Shown one piece after another: positions 58,729 through 64,000 of a stretch of 64,000 nucleotides of DNA. Every line of letters starts with the position of its first letter. Position 1 is the stretch's first letter. This stretch comes from JAGVSR01 sp964458265 (lineage in GTDB: Bacteria > Pseudomonadota > Alphaproteobacteria > Rhizobiales > Hyphomicrobiaceae): the NCBI GenBank assembly GCA_964458265.1, contig CAYWIF010000003.1:62001-126000 (forward strand), given 5' to 3'. The notes below the pieces were generated by a model, which worked only from the letters and a program-made list of their open reading frames with translations, did not search any database and was not told the origin of the DNA. The position numbers and the translations under genes are program-made.

Positions 58729-60293
58729 CAATCCGGATCTACATTCCGCGCGATGCGGCCGCCGTAGCGTGCGGGGCCGATGACGTGGCAAAGGCCGTCG
58801 TTGCGGCCGCGGCGAAGGCGAAAGTCAAGGCGGAGGTCATCCGCAACGGTTCGCGCGGCATGCTGTGGCTCGAACCGCTGATGGAGATCGAGGACAACGG
58901 CGTGCGTTATGCCTTTGGTCCGATGAACGAGGCCGAGGCGAAAAAGATCGTCCCGCTGCTGGCCAAGAGCGGCGCAGCCAAAATCAAGCATGCGTTGGCG
59001 CTTGGACCGACCGAAGACATCCCGTTCCTCAAGAAGCAGACGCGGCTGACGTTTGCGCGCTGCGGGCTGACCGATCCGGTCTCGCTTTCCGATTACAAGG
59101 CGCACGGCGGTTACAAGGGATTGGAGCGCGCGCTTAAACTGAAGCCGCTTGAAATCGTCGAGGAAGTGACGAAGTCGGGCTTGCGCGGTCGCGGCGGCGC
59201 GGGCTTCCCAACGGGCATCAAGTGGAAGACGGTCCTCGATACGAAGGATGCGCGAAAGTACATCGTCTGCAACGCGGACGAGGGCGACAGCGGAACTTTC
59301 GCTGACCGTATGATCATGGAAGGCGATCCGTTCGTGCTGGTGGAAGGCATGACGATCGCCGGCATCGCGGTTGGAGCGACGAAGGGCTACATCTATTTGC
59401 GGTCGGAGTACCCGCATGCCGAGATTGCGCTGAACGAAGCCATCCGGCACGCGCGTGGCGCGGGGCTGCTCGGTCCGAAAGTCGCCGGTTCGAACCATGC
59501 CTTCGACATCGAGGTGCGCATGGGAGCCGGCGCATACGTGTGCGGTGAGGAAACGTCGCTCCTGGAAAGCCTGGAGGGCAAGCGCGGACTGGTTCGCGCC
59601 AAGCCGCCGCTGCCGGCCCACAAGGGACTGTTCGGCAAGCCGACTGTCATCAACAACGTACTGTCGCTTGCCGCCGTGCCCTACATCCTCGCGGAAGGCG
59701 CGCAAAAGTACTTCGACTACGGAATGGGGCGTTCGCGCGGGACCATGCCGATCCAGTTGGCCGGCAACATCAAGCACGGCGGTCTGTTTGAAACCGCATT
59801 CGGTATATCGCTTGGCGAACTGGTCGACGACATCGGCGGCGGGACGCTGACCGGCCGGCCAGTGAAGGCGGTACAAGTTGGCGGGCCGCTCGGCGCATAT
59901 TTCCCGCGCGGCTACTTCGATACGGCCTTCGATTACGAGGCGTTCGCGGCGCGCGACGGTCTGATCGGCCATGCCGGTGTCGTCGTGTTCGACGATACCG
60001 CTGATATGGCCAAGCAGGCCCGCTTCGCTTTTCATTTTTGCGCGGCCGAGAGTTGCGGCAAGTGCACGCCGTGCCGGATCGGCGCCGTGCGTGGGCGCGA
60101 GACGATGGATAAGATAATTGCAGGCCGGGATACCGGTGAGAACCTCACCGTGGTCGAGGATCTCTGCAATACGATGAAGTTCGGTTCGCTGTGCGCGCTG
60201 GGCGGGTTCACGCCGTACCCGGTCATGAGCGCATTGACCCATTTCCCTGAAGATTTCGGACGGGCGCGCACGCTGCCCGCCGCTGCGGAGTGA
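58725..60293 (+). CDS. fdsB: NAD-dependent formate dehydrogenase beta subunit (NuoF-like)
   Basis: A 522-residue diaphorase subunit that passes electrons to NAD+. The N-terminal ~110 residues are thioredoxin-like, then the NADH/FMN domain has RGRGGAGFPTGIKW and CNADEGDSGTFADR, and the [4Fe-4S] ligands are in SCGKCTPCRIGAVRG and FGSLCALGG. ATG 58725 overlaps the fdsG stop by four bases; the frame open to 58572 is only the overlap. fdsA follows after 5 bp. Confidence 0.96.
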   Translation: MTIRIYIPRDAAAVACGADDVAKAVVAAAAKAKVKAEVIRNGSRGMLWLEPLMEIEDNGVRYAFGPMNEAEAKKIVPLLAKSGAAKIKHALALGPTEDIPFLKKQTRLTFARCGLTDPVSLSDYKAHGGYKGLERALKLKPLEIVEEVTKSGLRGRGGAGFPTGIKWKTVLDTKDARKYIVCNADEGDSGTFADRMIMEGDPFVLVEGMTIAGIAVGATKGYIYLRSEYPHAEIALNEAIRHARGAGLLGPKVAGSNHAFDIEVRMGAGAYVCGEETSLLESLEGKRGLVRAKPPLPAHKGLFGKPTVINNVLSLAAVPYILAEGAQKYFDYGMGRSRGTMPIQLAGNIKHGGLFETAFGISLGELVDDIGGGTLTGRPVKAVQVGGPLGAYFPRGYFDTAFDYEAFAARDGLIGHAGVVVFDDTADMAKQARFAFHFCAAESCGKCTPCRIGAVRGRETMDKIIAGRDTGENLTVVEDLCNTMKFGSLCALGGFTPYPVMSALTHFPEDFGRARTLPAAAE

Positions 60294-60298
60294 AACCC

Positions 60299-63175
60299 AT
60301 GACGCTGATCAAAGAAATCGACTACGGCACGAAGGCCTCGAAATCCGAGGAGATGGTGACGCTGACGATCGACGGCGTCGAAGTGACGGTGCCGGCCGGC
60401 ACGTCGATCATGCGCGCGGCGATGGAGATCGGAACTACGATCCCGAAGTTGTGCGCGACGGATATGCTGGACAGCTTCGGCTCCTGCCGGCTCTGCCTCA
60501 TTGAAATCGAGGGCCGCAACGGCACGCCGGCTTCGTGCACGACCCCGGTTGCGCCCGGCATCAAGGTCAAGACGCAAACCCCGCGCCTGAAGCAAATCCG
60601 CAAGGGCGTGATGGAGCTTTACATCTCCGACCATCCGCTCGACTGCCTGACCTGCGCGGCGAACGGCGATTGCGAGTTGCAGGACATGGCCGGCGCGGTC
60701 GGTCTGCGCGATGTGCGCTACGGTTACCAGGGCGAGAACCACGTTTTCGACTCGGTTGGCGCACGCGAAAACCCGCTGTTCCTGAAGAAGGATACGTCCA
60801 ACCCCTATTTCACCTACGACGCCTCGAAGTGCATCGTGTGCAATCGCTGCGTGCGGGCGTGCGAGGAAGTGCAGGGTACGTTCGCGCTGACGATCTCTGG
60901 GCGCGGGTTCGACAGCCGCGTCGCGGCCGGCATGGACGAGACGTTCCTCAATTCGGAATGCGTATCGTGCGGCGCGTGCGTGCAGGCGTGTCCGACAGCC
61001 ACGCTGTCCGAAAAGAGCCTGATCGACATCGGCCAGCCGGAGCATTCGCATATCACGACCTGCGCCTATTGCGGCGTCGGCTGCACCTTCAAGGCAGAGA
61101 TGCGCGGCGAGGAAGTCGTGCGCATGGTGCCCTGGAAGGACGGCAAGGCCAATCGTGGCCATTCGTGCGTCAAGGGCCGCTTTGCCTACGGTTACGCCAC
61201 GCACCGCGACCGCATCATGAAGCCAATGGTTCGCGACAAGATCACCGATCCCTGGCGCGAGACGACCTGGGAAGAAGCCATCAAGCACGTCGCCTCCGAA
61301 TTCCAACGCATTCAAAAGAAATATGGGCGCGGTGCGGTCGGCGGCATCACGTCGTCACGCTGCACGAACGAGGACGTCTATCTGGTTCAGAAGCTCATCC
61401 GGCAGGGCTTCGGCGTGAACAACGTCGATACCTGCGCGCGCGTCTGCCATTCGCCGACGGGTTATGGACTGAAGACGACGTTCGGTGAATCGGCTGGCAC
61501 GCAGGATTTCGACAGCGTGGAGCAGTGCGACGTCATCATGGTGATCGGCGCTAATCCGACCGACGGGCACCCGGTGTTCGCAAGCCGGATGAAGAAGCGT
61601 CTGCGCGAAGGCGCGAAGCTCATCGTCGCCGACCCCCGCCGTACCGACCTCGTGCGGTCACCGCACATCGAGGCCGATCATCACTTGGCGCTTCAGCCGG
61701 GTACGAACGTAGCTCTTTTGACCTCGATGGCGCATGTCATTGTGATGGAGAAGCTCGTGAATGAGAGCTTCGTGCGTCATCGCTGCGATTGGGACGAATT
61801 CACGGAGTGGGCCGAATTTGTCGCCGAAGCGCGCAATTCGCCCGAGGCCATGGAGGCCTACACCGGCGTTCCGGCCGAAGACGTTCGCAAGGCGGCCCGG
61901 CTGTTCGCCACCGGCGGCAATGCGGCCATCTACTACGGCCTGGGCGTGACCGAGCATAGCCAGGGGTCTTCGACCGTTATGGCGATCGCCAATCTCGCCA
62001 TGGCGACGGGAAATATCGGCCGTGCCGGCGTGGGCGTGAATCCGCTGCGCGGGCAGAACAACGTGCAGGGCTCGTGCGACATGGGTTCGTTCCCGCACGA
62101 ATTGCCGGGTTACCGTCATGTGTCCGATGCGGCAACGCGCAAGATTTTCGAGAACGCTTGGGAGTGCAAGCTCGACTCGGAGCCTGGCCTGCGCATTCCC
62201 AACATGCTCGATGCAGCAGTGGAAGGTACGTTCAAGGCGCTATACATTCAGGGCGAAGACATTCTGCAGTCCGATCCCGATACGCATCACGTCTCCGCCG
62301 GCCTTGCGGCGATGGAATGCGTGATCATTCAGGATCTCTTCCTGAATGAGACGGCGAACTACGCGCACGTCTTCCTGCCGGGCTGCAGCTTCCTGGAGAA
62401 GGACGGAACGTTCACCAACGCTGAGCGCCGCATCCAGCGCGTGACAAAAGTGATGGAGCCGAAGAACGGCTACGGCGACTGGGAAGTAACGCAACTTATC
62501 GCCAATGAGCTCGGTCTGCGCTGGAACTACGCGCATCCCTCCGAGATCATGGATGAAATCGCGCGCCTGACGCCGACGTTCGCCGGTGTCTCGTTCGAAA
62601 AGCTCGACGAACTGGGTTCGATCCAGTGGCCGTGCAACGAAACGCATCCGGAGGGCTATCCGGTCATGCACATCGAAGAGTTCACGCGCGGTCGCGGCAA
62701 GTTCGTCATGACCGAATACGTGCCGACGGACGAGCGGACGGGTTCGCGCTTCCCGCTGATACTCACGACGGGCCGAATTCTTTCGCAATACAACGTCGGT
62801 GCGCAGACGCGGCGGACCGACAACGTGGCTTGGCATCCCGAGGACCGGCTGGAAATTCATCCGCACGATGCGGAGAACCGCGGAATCACGGATGGCGACT
62901 GGGTGACGATCCGCAGCCGGGCCGGTGAGACGGCGTTGCGCGCGCAGATTACGGACCGGGTGGCGCCGGGCGTCGTTTACACGACGTTCCATCATCCGCT
63001 GACACAGGCGAACGTCATCACCACGGATTTCTCGGATTGGGCCACAAACTGTCCTGAATACAAAGTCACGGCAGTGCAGGTCACGCCGTCCAACGGGCCG
63101 ACTGACTATCAGAAGAAGTACATGGACTTTGCCGACCAGAGCCGCCGGATCGCCCCAGCGGAGGCGGCAGAGTAA
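60299..63175 (+). CDS. fdsA: NAD-dependent formate dehydrogenase alpha subunit (catalytic molybdoenzyme)
   Basis: Oxidises formate to CO2 at a bis-MGD molybdenum site; 958 residues from ATG 60299 (GGAG at -8; a GTG at 60290 overlapping the fdsB stop is possible). Domains in order: [2Fe-2S] ferredoxin (SFGSCRLCLIE), His-Cys3 cluster (DHPLDCLTCAANGDC), two [4Fe-4S] motifs (CIVCNRCVRAC and CVSCGACVQACPT), the Mo-domain cluster CAYCGVGCTF, and the active-site Cys in CARVCHSPTG, where E. coli FdhF has selenocysteine. The MopB C-terminal domain ends with FHHPLTQANVIT. Cytoplasmic; the main energy-yielding step for formate in methylotrophs. Confidence 0.97.
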   Translation: MTLIKEIDYGTKASKSEEMVTLTIDGVEVTVPAGTSIMRAAMEIGTTIPKLCATDMLDSFGSCRLCLIEIEGRNGTPASCTTPVAPGIKVKTQTPRLKQIRKGVMELYISDHPLDCLTCAANGDCELQDMAGAVGLRDVRYGYQGENHVFDSVGARENPLFLKKDTSNPYFTYDASKCIVCNRCVRACEEVQGTFALTISGRGFDSRVAAGMDETFLNSECVSCGACVQACPTATLSEKSLIDIGQPEHSHITTCAYCGVGCTFKAEMRGEEVVRMVPWKDGKANRGHSCVKGRFAYGYATHRDRIMKPMVRDKITDPWRETTWEEAIKHVASEFQRIQKKYGRGAVGGITSSRCTNEDVYLVQKLIRQGFGVNNVDTCARVCHSPTGYGLKTTFGESAGTQDFDSVEQCDVIMVIGANPTDGHPVFASRMKKRLREGAKLIVADPRRTDLVRSPHIEADHHLALQPGTNVALLTSMAHVIVMEKLVNESFVRHRCDWDEFTEWAEFVAEARNSPEAMEAYTGVPAEDVRKAARLFATGGNAAIYYGLGVTEHSQGSSTVMAIANLAMATGNIGRAGVGVNPLRGQNNVQGSCDMGSFPHELPGYRHVSDAATRKIFENAWECKLDSEPGLRIPNMLDAAVEGTFKALYIQGEDILQSDPDTHHVSAGLAAMECVIIQDLFLNETANYAHVFLPGCSFLEKDGTFTNAERRIQRVTKVMEPKNGYGDWEVTQLIANELGLRWNYAHPSEIMDEIARLTPTFAGVSFEKLDELGSIQWPCNETHPEGYPVMHIEEFTRGRGKFVMTEYVPTDERTGSRFPLILTTGRILSQYNVGAQTRRTDNVAWHPEDRLEIHPHDAENRGITDGDWVTIRSRAGETALRAQITDRVAPGVVYTTFHHPLTQANVITTDFSDWATNCPEYKVTAVQVTPSNGPTDYQKKYMDFADQSRRIAPAEAAE

Positions 63176-63180
63176 GCGCC

Positions 63181-64000
63181 ATGGCCGAGCCGCTTCAGAC
63201 GGTGGGGTGCACGAAGATGCGATCCGGCAGCGCGTCCGCCTCATCGCGGGTGCTGCCGGAAGAGACGCCGGTTGCGCTGGTGTACGACGGCTCAACGCAC
63301 GCCGTGATGATGGCAACGCCGCAGGATCTGGAGGACTTTGCCTTCGGATTCAGCCTAGCGGAAGGCCAGATCGAGAGCGTCGCCGAAATTGCCGGCCTGG
63401 ACGTCGTCGAGCAGGAGACAGGGATCGAGTTGAGGATGTGGATGTCGCCGGGCGCGGGCCATCGTCTCGCGGTCCGGCGGCGCGCCATGCTGGGTCCCAC
63501 CGGTTGCGGCATCTGTGGCGTGGAGAGCCTGGAACAGGCGTTGCCGGCATTGCAGCCCGTGCATTCAGACCTCAAGGTTACAGCGGTGGAGATAGAGGCG
63601 GCGGTCGCGTCTCTTGCTCCCGCACAACGTCTCAACGCTGAAACGCGCGCGTTGCATGCGGCCGGTTTCTGGACGCTCGACCAGGGCCTCGTGATGCTGC
63701 GGGAGGATGTCGGGCGGCACAACGCACTCGACAAACTGGCCGGAGCCATGGCGCGATCGCAGACGTCCGCCGCAGGTATCGTTGCTCTGACAAGCCGTAT
63801 CTCGATCGAACTCGTGCAGAAAGCCGCCATCATGGGAGCGCCGGTTCTGGTCGCAGTATCGGCCCCGACCGCGCTTGCTGTCCGCACGGCCGAGGCGGCG
63901 GGCATCACGCTCGTCGGCATCGCGCGCGACGATTCGTTTGAAGTTTTCACGCATCCCGCGCGCATCGTGACGGAAGCTGTCCGCGCTGCGCGTCCGCTCC
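63181..64000 (+). CDS. fdhD: Formate dehydrogenase accessory sulfurtransferase FdhD (FdsC), 3' end cut by window
   Basis: The frame begins at ATG 63181, five bases after the fdsA stop, and remains open at 64000 (273 codons seen, nearly full length). FdhD transfers sulfur to the molybdenum cofactor before insertion into FdsA. The two-cysteine motif is PTGCGICGVES, and REDVGRHNALDKL is the cofactor/GDP-binding block. Weakly similar frames in other phases are shadows. It belongs to the fdsGBACD operon. Confidence 0.95.
   Translation, partial: MAEPLQTVGCTKMRSGSASASSRVLPEETPVALVYDGSTHAVMMATPQDLEDFAFGFSLAEGQIESVAEIAGLDVVEQETGIELRMWMSPGAGHRLAVRRRAMLGPTGCGICGVESLEQALPALQPVHSDLKVTAVEIEAAVASLAPAQRLNAETRALHAAGFWTLDQGLVMLREDVGRHNALDKLAGAMARSQTSAAGIVALTSRISIELVQKAAIMGAPVLVAVSAPTALAVRTAEAAGITLVGIARDDSFEVFTHPARIVTEAVRAARPL

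Overview
The window is 64 kb of a high-GC alphaproteobacterial chromosome, most likely from Hyphomicrobiales (a Hyphomicrobium-like organism). Supporting signs are a eukaryote-type glutamine synthetase II with a DUF2735 gene beside it, an Mrp antiporter whose A and B subunits are fused, a soluble NAD-linked molybdenum formate dehydrogenase (fdsGBA plus fdhD), a TadE/TadG-like fragment at the left edge, and the block trmN6-like / DUF2007 / polyprenyl synthase / ispE / TPR / ETF-QO / uracil-DNA glycosylase. The taxonomic placement is inference. I recognised no rRNA, tRNA, CRISPR array, transposase or prophage.

Layout. 1-17.2 kb is mainly housekeeping: tad fragment, TetR regulator, glyQ without glyS, S49 peptidase, tRNA methyltransferase, polyprenyl diphosphate synthase, ispE, a TPR/peptidoglycan-binding lipoprotein-like secreted protein, ETF-QO, UDG, a pair of arsenosugar-type glycosyltransferases, a radical SAM protein and a GYF_2 membrane protein. 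17.6-21.7 kb carries ndk, two secreted small proteins, a cytochrome P450 and purN. 22.0-27.8 kb is a complete mrp (mnhAB-C-D-E-F-G) Na+/H+ antiporter operon with overlapping genes.

28.3-41.6 kb is the most unusual part. A minus-strand cassette of DUF2126/transglutaminase, circularly permuted ATP-grasp/alpha-E and a second transglutaminase looks like the predicted peptide-ligation/tagging cassette that elsewhere accompanies the Anbu proteasome-like peptidase, but no Anbu gene is present here. A zinc metallopeptidase follows, then a 1143-residue membrane-anchored double-AAA+ ClpB-like protein. The last ~260 residues of this AAA+ protein read as a release-factor-2 relative that has lost both the GGQ domain and the SPF stop-codon motif. 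I regard this fusion as the best candidate for an undescribed system. Beside it is a DUF2779 protein (Cas4-like nuclease plus DEDD exonuclease).

41.6-51.6 kb holds nitrogen and sulfur functions: DUF2735/glnII, a BigR/SqrR-type persulfide sensor with a visible operator, a persulfide dioxygenase and split YeeE/YedE transporter, two overlapping dynamin-like GTPases with a membrane TPR partner, and amtB. 51.6-64 kb holds a membrane metallophosphoesterase with a nine-G run at its ribosome binding site, katG with an array of half-sites upstream, an XdhC-like chaperone, and the fds formate dehydrogenase operon preceded by a perfect LysR-type dyad. Together with P450, ETF-QO, KatG and sulfide defence this suggests an aerobic, formate-oxidising (probably methylotrophic) soil or water bacterium.
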